DNA of 64,000 nt from Agrobacterium tumefaciens. GTDB taxonomy: Bacteria > Pseudomonadota > Alphaproteobacteria > Rhizobiales > Rhizobiaceae. The DNA is taken from the NCBI RefSeq assembly GCF_005221325.1, contig NZ_CP039889.1:62001-126000 (forward strand). The letters run 5' to 3'. Below the pieces are notes generated by a model, which saw only the letters and a list, made by a program, of their open reading frames with translations, was not told the origin of the DNA and did not search any database. Position 1 is the stretch's first letter. Each line of letters opens with the position of its first letter. The position numbers and the translations under genes are program-made. This document shows positions 24,089 to 33,241 of the stretch, piece after piece.

Positions 24089-26032
24089 TCAGAATTCCTC
24101 CCAGTTGTCCGCAGCGGTATTCAACGCGGCATTGCCGGAGAACGCAGCTCTGATCCTTCCACCGAGGGCACGGGCGGGCGAAGCGGCCGGCCTGTCGGCC
24201 GCCGATGCCGTGCGCATGGGTGCTGAGGTTTCCGCATAACCGGCTTCAGAGAGCTTGAACTGCGCAATCAGCCGGTTGAGCGACGATGCCTCGCGGGCGA
24301 GGCCATGGCTTGCCGCGGTGCTTTCTTCCACCATGGCGGCGTTCTTCTGAGTGTCCTGATCCATCTGGTTCACAGCCGTATTGATCTGCTGCAGGCCGGA
24401 GGATTGTTCCTGTGCCGATTCCGAGATGGCGGCGACGTGCCGGTTGATTTCCTGCACTTCAGTCACGATCAGTTCCAGCGCCTTGCCGGTTTCACCAACC
24501 AGTTGCACGCCCTGCTGAACCTGCCCGTTCGACGTCGTGATCAGGTTCTTGATCTCCTTGGCCGCATTGGCGGAACGCTGCGCTAGTTCGCGAACCTCCT
24601 GCGCGACGACGGCAAAGCCCTTGCCCGCATCGCCCGCACGGGCTGCTTCCACGCCGGCATTCAGCGCCAGAAGGTTGGTCTGGAAGGCGATCTCGTCAAT
24701 GACGCCGATAATGTTGGAAATCTCATTAGCGGAGGTCGCGATCTGCTCCATCGCTGAGACGGCCTTCTGAACCACTTCTCCGGATTTTTCCGCACCGATT
24801 TTCGCGCGGCCAACGAGGTGGCCAGCTTCCTGGGCCCGCTTGGTGGAGTCCTTCACCGTCGTGGTGATTTCTTCCAGAGCCGCTGCCGTTTCTTCAACCG
24901 CCGCAGCCTGCTGCTCCGTGCGTCTGGCCAGATCGTCTGCGGCGGACCTGATCTCATTGGCGCCGGCATCGATGCCGCGTGCATTCTGCGCCACCTGTGT
25001 CAGCGTCGATTGCAGCTGTTCCGCAGCCCGGTTGAAGTCACCGCGAATACCGTCAAGGCTCGGCACGAAAGGCTGGGCAATGCGGTAGGTCACGTCACCT
25101 TCAGCGATCCTGGAGAGCGCCGTGGCGAGATTGCTGACGGCGAACTGAACGTCCGCAGCCTCCTGCGCCTTCTGTTTTTCGCGCTCGATCCGATCTTTCT
25201 CGGACATGGACCGGTTGGCTTCGGTTTCATTCTCGAGCCGCACGCGCGCGATGGCGTTTTCGCGGAAGGCCTGCACGGTGGCAGCCATCTGGCCGACTTC
25301 ATCCCTGCGGTCCATGCCGTCAATCTCGCTTGCGGTATCACCGGCGGCGAGTGCTTCCATGCGGGCGCGAAGCCGCGCAATCGGCGTGGTAATGCCGCGC
25401 GACGAGACCAGCAGACCAAGCGCAATCAGGGCGAGAGACACCAGTGCGAGGGTGATGAGACCCGTCCAGATCGTCGTGTTGGTGCTGGCAGACAAACGCT
25501 CCCTGCCATCATTCATGACCTGGATGAGCTGCTCGTTGCCCGCACTGATCTTCGGCGAGACCTCGGTTATCTTCCTGAGTACGTTGAGCGCCATCTGCTG
25601 CGCTTCAGCCTGCTTGCCCGCCTGCATGAGGGTTATGACCTGATTGCCGATCTCCTCGACCTCGACAACACCCTTGAGGATGTCGCGGGCGGCATCCGTG
25701 CGCGCCGGCACCAGCTCCATGATCTTGTTCTGGCGCTCTTCGAGCTGCTTGCGGTCCGCCCTGAAGGTTTTGACCGCAGCTTCGAAATCGCTGCTCGCCG
25801 GGTCATTGAGGCTGGCGCGCAGCATCTGCATGCCGAGCGCATTGAGATTGCCGCTGGTTCTGGCATTCAGCACCGCAGCAAGGGCCTCATGACCGATGAA
25901 ATCGCTATAGACGGCATCGGTGCTTTTATATTGCAGGCTGACGTAGCTTATTCCGGAAAGCGACATCAGGCTCATCAACGAGATGACAAAAACGACCTTC
26001 GTTTTTATCTTGGTATTCTTCAGGAAAGACAT
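24089..26032 (-). CDS. Methyl-accepting chemotaxis protein
   Basis: A 647-residue chemoreceptor. A short N-terminal tail is followed by TM1 (about 10-33), a helical periplasmic domain of about 150 residues, TM2 (about 188-210), and a HAMP domain with a second HAMP-like unit (around R-I-A-E-G-D-V-T-Y-R-I). The signalling tip I-D-E-I-A-F-Q-T-N-L-L-A-L-N-A-G-V-E-A-A-R is complete. It ends in N-W-E-E-F, a CheR/CheB-docking pentapeptide, so it is probably a major, self-adapting receptor. The ATG at 26032 has GAGG upstream and removes a 12-residue non-hydrophobic extension. The ligand cannot be told from sequence. Confidence 0.93.
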   Translation of the reverse strand: MSFLKNTKIKTKVVFVISLMSLMSLSGISYVSLQYKSTDAVYSDFIGHEALAAVLNARTSGNLNALGMQMLRASLNDPASSDFEAAVKTFRADRKQLEERQNKIMELVPARTDAARDILKGVVEVEEIGNQVITLMQAGKQAEAQQMALNVLRKITEVSPKISAGNEQLIQVMNDGRERLSASTNTTIWTGLITLALVSLALIALGLLVSSRGITTPIARLRARMEALAAGDTASEIDGMDRRDEVGQMAATVQAFRENAIARVRLENETEANRSMSEKDRIEREKQKAQEAADVQFAVSNLATALSRIAEGDVTYRIAQPFVPSLDGIRGDFNRAAEQLQSTLTQVAQNARGIDAGANEIRSAADDLARRTEQQAAAVEETAAALEEITTTVKDSTKRAQEAGHLVGRAKIGAEKSGEVVQKAVSAMEQIATSANEISNIIGVIDEIAFQTNLLALNAGVEAARAGDAGKGFAVVAQEVRELAQRSANAAKEIKNLITTSNGQVQQGVQLVGETGKALELIVTEVQEINRHVAAISESAQEQSSGLQQINTAVNQMDQDTQKNAAMVEESTAASHGLAREASSLNRLIAQFKLSEAGYAETSAPMRTASAADRPAASPARALGGRIRAAFSGNAALNTAADNWEEF

Positions 26033-26350
26033 GAATGGCCTCAAGGCAAGCGCTCGCCAGCCGCACATAAGAGAGGCCGGGGAACCAGATGATGAAACAT
26101 CGCGGGTAGCTGTTGCCCCTCCTCATAGGGCGACAAGCGGATGCGTTTTGAACCGCCGCCGGGGCAGCTCAAAGGTAGCACGGCTTGTTCTACCGGCTCC
26201 GGATGAACCCTTGGAACCTGCGTATTTTAGATTTCACAAAATCACTAAATGAAGTGTTACCCGAGCCATGCAAGTGCTGACAATTCGGCACGCAAAAACG
26301 CTTTTCTGCCGTTACAGTAAATTATAAAAAATCGTCTCCATACAAATGAA
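26033..26350. other. Intergenic region upstream of the chemoreceptor gene
   Basis: About 320 bp without a supportable gene. The left half is GC-rich leader-like sequence; the right half (about 26220..26340) is AT-rich and probably holds the minus-strand promoter of the chemoreceptor gene. TTGTCA read on the minus strand near 26285 is a possible -35 element, but no convincing -10 pairs with it. Confidence 0.4.
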
Positions 26351-26380
26351 AACGCAGCGGAAATCGCTTTCCGCTGCGTT
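26351..26380 (-). terminator. Intrinsic terminator of acnB
   Basis: A perfect 13-bp stem (26351..26363 with 26368..26380) and four-base loop, followed on the minus strand by TTCATTT. It lies 62 bp after the acnB stop. Confidence 0.8.
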
Positions 26381-26442
26381 CATTCATCTGATGCCGGTCG
26401 GCTGGCCCACATTCGCAGGCCGAGGCCTGCGAAATCCGATGC

Positions 26443-29232
26443 TTAGTAATGCACCGACTGGGAATCGATCGGGGTTGTCTTGGGCGGAGCGAACTTCGTC
26501 AGGTCGATCCCTTCGACGGCAGAGCGATACTCCTCGATGCTCGGCGTGCGGCCAAGAATTGCAGAGAGCACCACGACCGGGGTGGACGCCAGGAGCGATT
26601 CACCCTTCTTGTCGGCGCTGTCTTCCACGACACGGCCCTGGAAGAGACGGGTCGAGGTTGCGAGAACCGTATCGCCCTTCGCAGCCTTCTCCTGGTTGCC
26701 CATGCACAGGTTGCAGCCGGGACGCTCCAGATAGAGGATGTTTTCATATTCGGTACGGTTCGAGGTCTTCGGGTTGATGTCATCGAATTCGAAGCCGGAA
26801 TATTTCTGCAGGATTTCCCAATCCCCTTCCTCTTTCAACTCATCGATGATGTTGTAGGTCGGGGCGGCAACGACGAGTGGCGCTTTGAACTCGACCTTGC
26901 CTTCGGTCTTTTCCATGTTGCGCAGCATTTGCGCAACGATCTTCACGTCGCCCTTATGCACCATGCAGGAGCCGACGAAACCGAGATCGACCTTCTTGTT
27001 TGCGCCATAATAGGAAACAGGGCGGATCGTGTCGTGCGTGTAGCGTCTGGAGACGTCGTTGTTGTTGACGTCAGGGTCAGCGATCATCGGCTCATTGATG
27101 ACGTCGAGATCAACCACAACTTCAGCGAAATATTTCGCGTTGGCGTCCGGCTTCAGAGCCGGCTTTTCGCCCGAGCGGATTTCGGCAATACGCTGATCCG
27201 CCTTGTCAATCAGGCCCTTGAGCGTCTGGGCGGCATTATCCATGCCCTTGTCGATCATGATCTGAATGCGCGACTTGGCGATTTCGAGCGACTCGATCAG
27301 CGTCTCGTCCTCGGAAATGCAGATCGACGCCTTGGCCTTCATTTCGGCCGTCCAGTCGGTGAAGGTGAAGGCCTGATCGGCGAGCAGCGTGCCGATGTGG
27401 ACTTCGATGATGCGGCCCTGGAAGACGTTGTCGCCATGCTGCTGAAGCATCTGCGCCTGCGTGGCATGCACCACGTCGCGGAAGTCCATGTAAGGCTGCA
27501 TCGTGCCCTTGAAGGTGACCTTGACCGATTGCGGGATCGGCATGGTCGCCTCGCCCGTTGCCAGCGCCAGCGCGACGGTGCCGGAGTCAGCACCGAAGGC
27601 CACGCCCTTGGACATACGGGTGTGGCTGTCGCCGCCGATGATGATCGCACGATCGTCCACGGTGATGTCGTTCAACACCTTGTGGATCACGTCCGTCATC
27701 GAATGATAGACGCCCTTCGGGTCACGGCCGGTGATAACGCCGAAATTGTGCATGAAGGACATGAGCTTCGGCGTGTTAGCCTGCGCCTTCTTGTCCCAAA
27801 CCGAAGCCGTGTGGCAGCCCGACTGGTAGGCGCCGTCGACCAGCGGCGAAATGACGGTGGCCGCCATCGCTTCCAGTTCCTGTGCGGTCATCAGACCGGT
27901 CGTATCCTGCGAACCGACGATGTTGACCTTGACGCGCACGTCTGAACCGGCGTGCAGCACCTTGCCGGGCGTGACGCCGACGGCATTGCGGTTGAAAATC
28001 TTCTCGACGGCGGTGAGGCCCTGACCTTCGATCGAAATTTCCTTGTTCGGTGCAAAGACCGGGGTCGCCTCGACGCCGAGCGTCTCGGCCGCGAATGTCT
28101 GGAGCTTCTTGCCGAAGACGATGGCATACGAGCTGCCGGCCTTCATGAATTCCATCTTCTGCGGCGTGAATGAAGAAGCGAGGTCCACCAGTTCGGTGCC
28201 GTTCTCGTCCCGCAGCTTGCGGTTCTTGGCGTCGATTTTGAGAACGGTGCCGGTTTCGACCGAATATTTCTGCTCGAGGATCGGATTGCCGTCATTGTTG
28301 AGGATCGGCTTGCCATCTTCACCGAGCTTCTTCACCCAGTTCTTCAGGTTGATGCCGATACCACCCGTCACATCGACGGTGGTGGCGAAAATCGGCGAAA
28401 TACCGTTGGTGCCGGCGACGATCGGCGCGTAATTGACGAAGGGCACATAGGGGCTGGCCTGCTTGCCGGTCCACAGCGCCACGTTGTTGACGCCTGACAT
28501 GCGCGACGAGCCGACGCCCATCGTGCCCTTTTCGGCGATCAACATCACCCGCTTGTCGGGGTGCTGCTGCTGGAGCGCGACGATTTCCGCCTGCGCTTCC
28601 GGCGAGATCATACACTGGCCGTGCAGCTGGCGGTCGGAGCGCGAATGCGCCTGGTTGCCGGGCGACAGAAGGTCGGTGGAAATATCGCCTTCGGCGGCGA
28701 TGAAGGTGACGATCTTGATCTCGTCATCGACATCGGGAAGCTTGGTGAAGAATTCGGCCTTGGCGTAGCTTTCCAGAACGTCTCTGGCGATGGCGCTGCC
28801 TGCCTTGTAGGCGTCGCGCAGGCGGAACATGTCAGCGTCGTAAAGGAAGACCTGGGTCTTCAGCACGTCACCCGCTTTGGCGGCGATCGCGGCATCGTTA
28901 CCGAGCGCGATATCGAGCAGCACCTTGATCGACGGGCCGCCCTTCATGTGCGAAAGCAGTTCCAGAGCGAAGGAAGGCGTGATTTCCGGCACCAGCACTT
29001 CACCAAGGATGATCTGCTTCAGGAAGGCAGCCTTGACGCCGGCAGCACTCGTGGTGCCCGGCAGGGTGTTGTAGATGAAGAACCTCAGCGCATCGGCGCG
29101 GTGTTCGCTGCCGGCATCCTTGATAAGCTCGATGATTTCGGCCGTCAGCGCGCCGTCATCGATGGGTTTGGGCGCGAGACCCAGTGTTTCTCTGCTTTTG
29201 ATTTCAGCCAGGTAATCCAGGTAAAGGTTCAT
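26443..29232 (-). CDS. acnB: Aconitate hydratase B (bifunctional aconitase/2-methylisocitrate dehydratase)
   Basis: A 929-residue [4Fe-4S] enzyme of the AcnB type, which interconverts citrate and isocitrate in the TCA cycle and also hydrates 2-methyl-cis-aconitate. The N-terminal HEAT-like and swivel domains come first, as in AcnB (in AcnA the swivel is C-terminal). Cluster cysteines are seen in F-V-G-S-C-M-V-H and R-P-G-C-N-L-C-M-G-N-Q. The active-site loop D-S-H-T-R is present. It is longer than E. coli AcnB (865), mainly through insertions such as I-G-I-N-L-K-N-W-V-K. The ATG at 29232 yields the family start M-N-L-Y-L-D-Y. Many alphaproteobacteria also have AcnA, so this may be a second aconitase. 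Confidence 0.95.
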   Translation of the reverse strand: MNLYLDYLAEIKSRETLGLAPKPIDDGALTAEIIELIKDAGSEHRADALRFFIYNTLPGTTSAAGVKAAFLKQIILGEVLVPEITPSFALELLSHMKGGPSIKVLLDIALGNDAAIAAKAGDVLKTQVFLYDADMFRLRDAYKAGSAIARDVLESYAKAEFFTKLPDVDDEIKIVTFIAAEGDISTDLLSPGNQAHSRSDRQLHGQCMISPEAQAEIVALQQQHPDKRVMLIAEKGTMGVGSSRMSGVNNVALWTGKQASPYVPFVNYAPIVAGTNGISPIFATTVDVTGGIGINLKNWVKKLGEDGKPILNNDGNPILEQKYSVETGTVLKIDAKNRKLRDENGTELVDLASSFTPQKMEFMKAGSSYAIVFGKKLQTFAAETLGVEATPVFAPNKEISIEGQGLTAVEKIFNRNAVGVTPGKVLHAGSDVRVKVNIVGSQDTTGLMTAQELEAMAATVISPLVDGAYQSGCHTASVWDKKAQANTPKLMSFMHNFGVITGRDPKGVYHSMTDVIHKVLNDITVDDRAIIIGGDSHTRMSKGVAFGADSGTVALALATGEATMPIPQSVKVTFKGTMQPYMDFRDVVHATQAQMLQQHGDNVFQGRIIEVHIGTLLADQAFTFTDWTAEMKAKASICISEDETLIESLEIAKSRIQIMIDKGMDNAAQTLKGLIDKADQRIAEIRSGEKPALKPDANAKYFAEVVVDLDVINEPMIADPDVNNNDVSRRYTHDTIRPVSYYGANKKVDLGFVGSCMVHKGDVKIVAQMLRNMEKTEGKVEFKAPLVVAAPTYNIIDELKEEGDWEILQKYSGFEFDDINPKTSNRTEYENILYLERPGCNLCMGNQEKAAKGDTVLATSTRLFQGRVVEDSADKKGESLLASTPVVVLSAILGRTPSIEEYRSAVEGIDLTKFAPPKTTPIDSQSVHY

Positions 29233-29595
29233 CGCAATCCCAACGTCATGATGTCTATTAAGCCGATACTGAGCGCCACCCAACGGTATTGCTCAACGGC
29301 CCGGGTTTCTACCAATTTCGAGTACGCCAACCGGGGCCGGCTGACAAGATGGTGCATTTCAGTAAAAAACCCGTAGACGGGATTAGCATCGCTCCCGAGC
29401 CCCCGGATCTGCCCAGGCACTATACTTTCGATTGTGGCAACCGGCATGTTTCAGCCAGTGGTTTTTCGGGCCTTTCACATTAAGGATTTGTTAACCAAAT
29501 CAGCGCGAATATTAGATCATTCTAATTACCTGTTATTGGCGTGATTGGAGGGCGCGCCCCGGACAAATCGGCAGCGCGACAGCTTGGGAGGCAGC
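29233..29595. promoter_or_regulatory. Divergent control region of acnB and the fimbrial operon, with two inverted repeats
   Basis: A 363-bp gap. The right side is AT-rich and holds two inverted repeats: GATTTG/CAAATC with a 5-base centre at 29485..29501, and ATTAG/CTAAT with a 6-base centre at 29511..29526. A possible plus-strand promoter overlaps them: TTGTTA at 29488..29493 and ATTAGA at 29511..29516, 17 bp apart. The repeats could bind a regulator of the fimbrial operon. Nothing certain was seen on the acnB side. Confidence 0.4.
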
Positions 29596-30093
29596 ATGAA
29601 GTTTTCGACATCAAGCTACTTGTTATCGCTGGCGGCACTGGTTCTTACACCGGCATCAGGCCTTGCGCAGGTCGCCTCGACAAATTTCAACGTTCAGATC
29701 ACCATTCAGGCGGCATGCCAGATCAACTCGGCCGGCAACCTCGATTTCGGGACCAACGGCGTGATCGGCGCGCCGATCGACGCCACCAGCCAGATCGTCG
29801 TGCAATGCACTGCTAGCACGCCGTTCAGCCTCGGTCTCAGCGCCGGCGCCGGCTCGGGCGCGACGGTTGCCAACCGGCTGATGACATCGACTGCGGGTGC
29901 GACCATTTCCTACTCGCTTTATACGACTGCGGCACATAGCACGGTGTGGGGAAATACCGTGGGAACGGACCGGCAAACGGGCACGGGAACCGGGGCGCCA
30001 CAGAATTTCACTGTCTTTGGGCGCGTACCTGCCCAGACGACACCTGCGGTCGGCGTCTATACCGATACGGTGACGGCCACGCTCAATTACTGA
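29596..30093 (+). CDS. Csu-type fimbrial major subunit (spore coat U domain protein)
   Basis: A 165-residue secreted protein with a Sec signal peptide (1-25, L-L-S-L-A-A-L-V-L-T-P-A-S-G-L-A-Q). One SCPU domain follows, with typical N-L-D-F-G-T-N-G, a pair of cysteines (Q-A-A-C-Q and V-Q-C-T), F-G-R-V-P-A-Q and a C-terminal T-A-T-L-N-Y. Such proteins polymerise by donor-strand exchange into thin archaic chaperone-usher pili used for adhesion and biofilm. The ATG at 29596 has GGGAGG upstream. Chaperone, usher and tip genes follow in order. Confidence 0.88.
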   Translation: MKFSTSSYLLSLAALVLTPASGLAQVASTNFNVQITIQAACQINSAGNLDFGTNGVIGAPIDATSQIVVQCTASTPFSLGLSAGAGSGATVANRLMTSTAGATISYSLYTTAAHSTVWGNTVGTDRQTGTGTGAPQNFTVFGRVPAQTTPAVGVYTDTVTATLNY

Positions 30094-30114
30094 TCGCCAT
30101 AGGGAGGATCGCGC

Positions 30115-30831
30115 ATGCGTCTTTTTACCTTAGCGGCTGCGTTTTTTGCCGGTTTGAGTGTCTCACCTTCACAGGCTGCATCCTTACGGGTCGCCCCCGT
30201 TCTTCTCGATCTCAAGGCCCCGACAGCGGCCTCCAGCCTTCGCATCTGGAACGATGCAAAAACCCCGATCAACGTGCAGGTCCGGATTTTCCGCTGGACC
30301 CAGCAGAACGGCCAGGACGTCTACACGGCGGTGAACGACGTCGTCGCCAGCCCGCCGATGACGCAGCTGAAGGGCGGCGCGGAAAATCTCATCCGCATTG
30401 TCCGGCTCTCCAAAACACCCGTCAGGGCGGAGGAAAGTTACCGCATCATCGTCGACGAATTGCCGCCGGCGGGAAAACCGCAATCCGGCACCGTCAATCT
30501 GGTGGTCCGCCACTCCATACCCGTCTTCTTCTCGCCCGCTTCCACCGGTGACGCAGAGCCAGTCTGGAAAGTGACGCCGCAGGGCAAGGGTTACAAGGTC
30601 TCTGTGTCGAACGCAGGCGAAAGGCGCATCAGGATCGCCAACCTGATACTGTCAAGCGGCAACGGCCAGCCGGTTGGCCGCCAGCAGGGGCTGGTGGGTT
30701 ATGTACTCGGCAAATCCGCCGCAACCTTCCTCGTTCCTGCAACGGGCGGCAAGGCTGGCGGCACGTTGAAGATTTCGGCAGACAGCGAAGGCGGCCCCGT
30801 CAATGCGACGGCGCGCGTCTCGGGCGGCTGA
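30115..30831 (+). CDS. Periplasmic fimbrial chaperone, CsuC/PapD type
   Basis: A 238-residue periplasmic chaperone with a signal peptide (1-21, ending S-Q-A-A) and two Ig-like domains. The first contains the family strand S-L-R-V-A-P-V-L-L-D-L and the sequence E-N-L-I-R-I-V-R-L; the conserved E-E-S-Y-R-I-I-V-D-E-L-P linker region is clear. It caps fimbrial subunits and delivers them to the usher. Its 3' end overlaps the usher start by 29 bp, indicating coupled translation. The GGGAGG site before the ATG at 30115 is good. Confidence 0.9.
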   Translation: MRLFTLAAAFFAGLSVSPSQAASLRVAPVLLDLKAPTAASSLRIWNDAKTPINVQVRIFRWTQQNGQDVYTAVNDVVASPPMTQLKGGAENLIRIVRLSKTPVRAEESYRIIVDELPPAGKPQSGTVNLVVRHSIPVFFSPASTGDAEPVWKVTPQGKGYKVSVSNAGERRIRIANLILSSGNGQPVGRQQGLVGYVLGKSAATFLVPATGGKAGGTLKISADSEGGPVNATARVSGG

Positions 30832-33241
30832 CCTTGCCGTTTTGACGATTGCCGGTTTGACGGTCTTTTTTTCGGGCAGCTTCTCCATGGCGCAGGATAT
30901 TCCCCCTGCGGCAGCAGCGCCTTCTGTTGCCGCAGGAGAAGCGGGACAATTGCAGCTCGAAGTCTACATCAATGATGTTTCGACAGACCTGATCGCGACA
31001 TTTCGCCAAAACGACGCCGGATCGCTTCTCATCGAGCCGGATCAGCTGAAGAATATAGGGATTTCCCCGGTCGAGAGCGCAATTGGCGCGGATGGCTGGA
31101 TCGATGTCTCCCGGCTGCCCGGAGTGACGGCGCGTTACGATGAAAGCACCCAGTCCGTGCATTTCACCCTGCCTATGGCGGCACGGGCGAGCAAGGTGAT
31201 CGACGCGTCAGGCAAAAGCACGCACGAAGAAGGCGAAGAGACCGAGGAAAAGGCCGCGAGCAACTTTGGAGGTCTGGTGAATTACACGATCTACGGCTCG
31301 TCCGGCGGTGGCACATGGTCTGACATCGCCGATTTCAACGGCGTTTCCGCCCTTCTGGAAAGCCGGGTTTTCGGCCCGCTCGGCGTATTGTCCTCGTCCC
31401 AGGTTCTGAGCACGTCGCGCCTGTCTGAATTCGATACGCAGCGCCTCGATACCACCTGGAGCTATTCGAACGAAGAAACGCTGACGACCTATCGCGCCGG
31501 TGACCTGATCACGGGCGGGCTGAGCTGGACCCGGCCGACCCGGCTGGGCGGCCTGCAAATCCGCCGAAATTTCGATCTGCGGCCGGATATCATCACCATG
31601 CCCATGCCCGAATTTGCCGGTTCCGCCGCCGTGCCCTCCACGGTCGATGTCTATGTCAACAATATCCGCCGCCTGTCGCAGGATGTGCCGGAAGGCCCCT
31701 TCTCCATCACCAATCTTCCCGTCATCAGCGGCGCGGGCAATGCAAGACTGGTGGTGCGGGATGCGCTCGGCCGCGAAATCGTGTCGGAAACGCCATTTTA
31801 TACCTCGCCTGACCTGCTGGCGCAGGGTCTTGTCGATTTCTCGGCCGAACTCGGTTTTGCCCGGCGCGACTACGGAACCTCGTCCTTCGATTACGACGAC
31901 AGGCTGCTCGGATCGGCGACGGTGCGTTACGGCGTATCGGACGGGTTCACGGTCGAAGGCCATGCGGAAGGCGGCGAGGATTTCTACAATATCGGCCTTG
32001 GCGGTGTCTTCACGCTCGGAGCCCATGGATTGGCGGCAATCTCCGGCGCATCCAGCCGTTTCGGCGACGAAAGCGGCTATCAACTTTCCGCAAGCGTCGA
32101 GGCCGAACTGCTCGGGGTGAGACTTAATGCACGATCGCAACGAGCATTCGGCGACTATAACGACATGGCCTCCGTTTCCGCCAATACATCGAAAATCCAG
32201 CCAATATCCGGGCTGCTGAGCGTGAGACCGCCCCGCGCCCTCGACCAGATTTCCGTTTCCACGCAGCTGGGTTTCGATGAAACGAGCCTCAACTTCTCCT
32301 ACACCCAGCTCGAAACCTTCGATGAGCGCCGGTCCCGCCTTCTCGGTCTCTCCGCCACGCGGCCCTTTGGCGAAAACGGCAATATCTTCATTACCGCCTA
32401 TAAGGACCTCGAAGACAGCAACTCCTACGGCATTTTTGCCGGCCTCTCCTGGTCGTTCGGCGGCGGCGTCTCGGGCTCCGCCGGCATGTCGTCCAATGCT
32501 GATGGATATTCGCTGACGGCGGAAGTCGTGAAATCCGAAGAACAGGCGGAAGGGAGTTACGGCTGGCGGCTGCGCGGGGCGCTCGGCGGCAACGACATGG
32601 CCTCCGCATCCGGCAGCTATCGCGGAAGTGCCGCACGCGTTTCGGCCGGCATCGACCAGTTCAACCGCACGACACAGGCCTATGCCCAGATCGAAGGATC
32701 GATCGCGCTCGCCGGCGGCGATGTCTTTATCGGAAACCGGATCGATGACGCCTTCGCCGTTGTGGATGCGGGCGCGCCCGGTGTCGATATACTTCTGGAA
32801 AACCGCCCGATAGGCCAGACGAACCGCCGCGGCAAGATATTGCTGCCGAACTTGCGCTCCTACGACATCAACAACATCACGCTCGACCCCAGCAATCTGC
32901 CGGTCGATGCCCGCATCGACCACACGAAACAGACCGTGCGGCCGACCGAGCGGGCCGGCGCAGTTGTCAACTTCAAGGTGGAAACCGAGGGCCAGGTGGC
33001 GCTGGTGACACTGAAGACCGAGAGCGGTGACTTCATAGAAACCGGATCGACCGGCACGATAGACGGCAAGCGCGAATTCATGGTCGGCTATGACGGGCAG
33101 GCCTATCTCGACAATATCGGCGAAACCCATCGGCTCAGCATCACGCAACCCACCAGGGGAAAATGTGAGGCCGAAATCACCGTTCCCGCCGCAGGCGCTC
33201 AACGCGCAACTCTCGAAACCCTATGCAGGAGCGTTCAATGA
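30803..33241 (+). CDS. Outer-membrane fimbrial usher, CsuD/FimD type
   Basis: An 812-residue outer-membrane pore for fimbrial assembly. It starts with a basic signal peptide (about 1-30, to S-M-A-Q), then an N-terminal chaperone-binding domain (L-E-V-Y-I-N-D-V-S-T-D-L-I), a large beta-barrel with plug (L-S-W-T-R-P-T near 250 and V-D-V-Y-V-N-N near 280), and C-terminal domains ending in C-E-A-E-I-T-V-P. Length fits ushers of archaic pili. It overlaps the chaperone gene by 29 bp and the tip gene by 4 bp (ATGA), so all four genes form one operon. Confidence 0.92.
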   Translation: MRRRASRAADLAVLTIAGLTVFFSGSFSMAQDIPPAAAAPSVAAGEAGQLQLEVYINDVSTDLIATFRQNDAGSLLIEPDQLKNIGISPVESAIGADGWIDVSRLPGVTARYDESTQSVHFTLPMAARASKVIDASGKSTHEEGEETEEKAASNFGGLVNYTIYGSSGGGTWSDIADFNGVSALLESRVFGPLGVLSSSQVLSTSRLSEFDTQRLDTTWSYSNEETLTTYRAGDLITGGLSWTRPTRLGGLQIRRNFDLRPDIITMPMPEFAGSAAVPSTVDVYVNNIRRLSQDVPEGPFSITNLPVISGAGNARLVVRDALGREIVSETPFYTSPDLLAQGLVDFSAELGFARRDYGTSSFDYDDRLLGSATVRYGVSDGFTVEGHAEGGEDFYNIGLGGVFTLGAHGLAAISGASSRFGDESGYQLSASVEAELLGVRLNARSQRAFGDYNDMASVSANTSKIQPISGLLSVRPPRALDQISVSTQLGFDETSLNFSYTQLETFDERRSRLLGLSATRPFGENGNIFITAYKDLEDSNSYGIFAGLSWSFGGGVSGSAGMSSNADGYSLTAEVVKSEEQAEGSYGWRLRGALGGNDMASASGSYRGSAARVSAGIDQFNRTTQAYAQIEGSIALAGGDVFIGNRIDDAFAVVDAGAPGVDILLENRPIGQTNRRGKILLPNLRSYDINNITLDPSNLPVDARIDHTKQTVRPTERAGAVVNFKVETEGQVALVTLKTESGDFIETGSTGTIDGKREFMVGYDGQAYLDNIGETHRLSITQPTRGKCEAEITVPAAGAQRATLETLCRSVQ

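Noticed and set aside
26449..27945. 498-codon open frame on the plus strand
   Set aside because: It is antisense to acnB, whose Fe-S cysteine motifs are intact.
31208..33202. 664-codon open frame on the minus strand
   Set aside because: It is antisense to the fimbrial usher, which has a signal peptide and family sequence throughout; the antisense product is Arg/Gly/Ala-rich without motifs.
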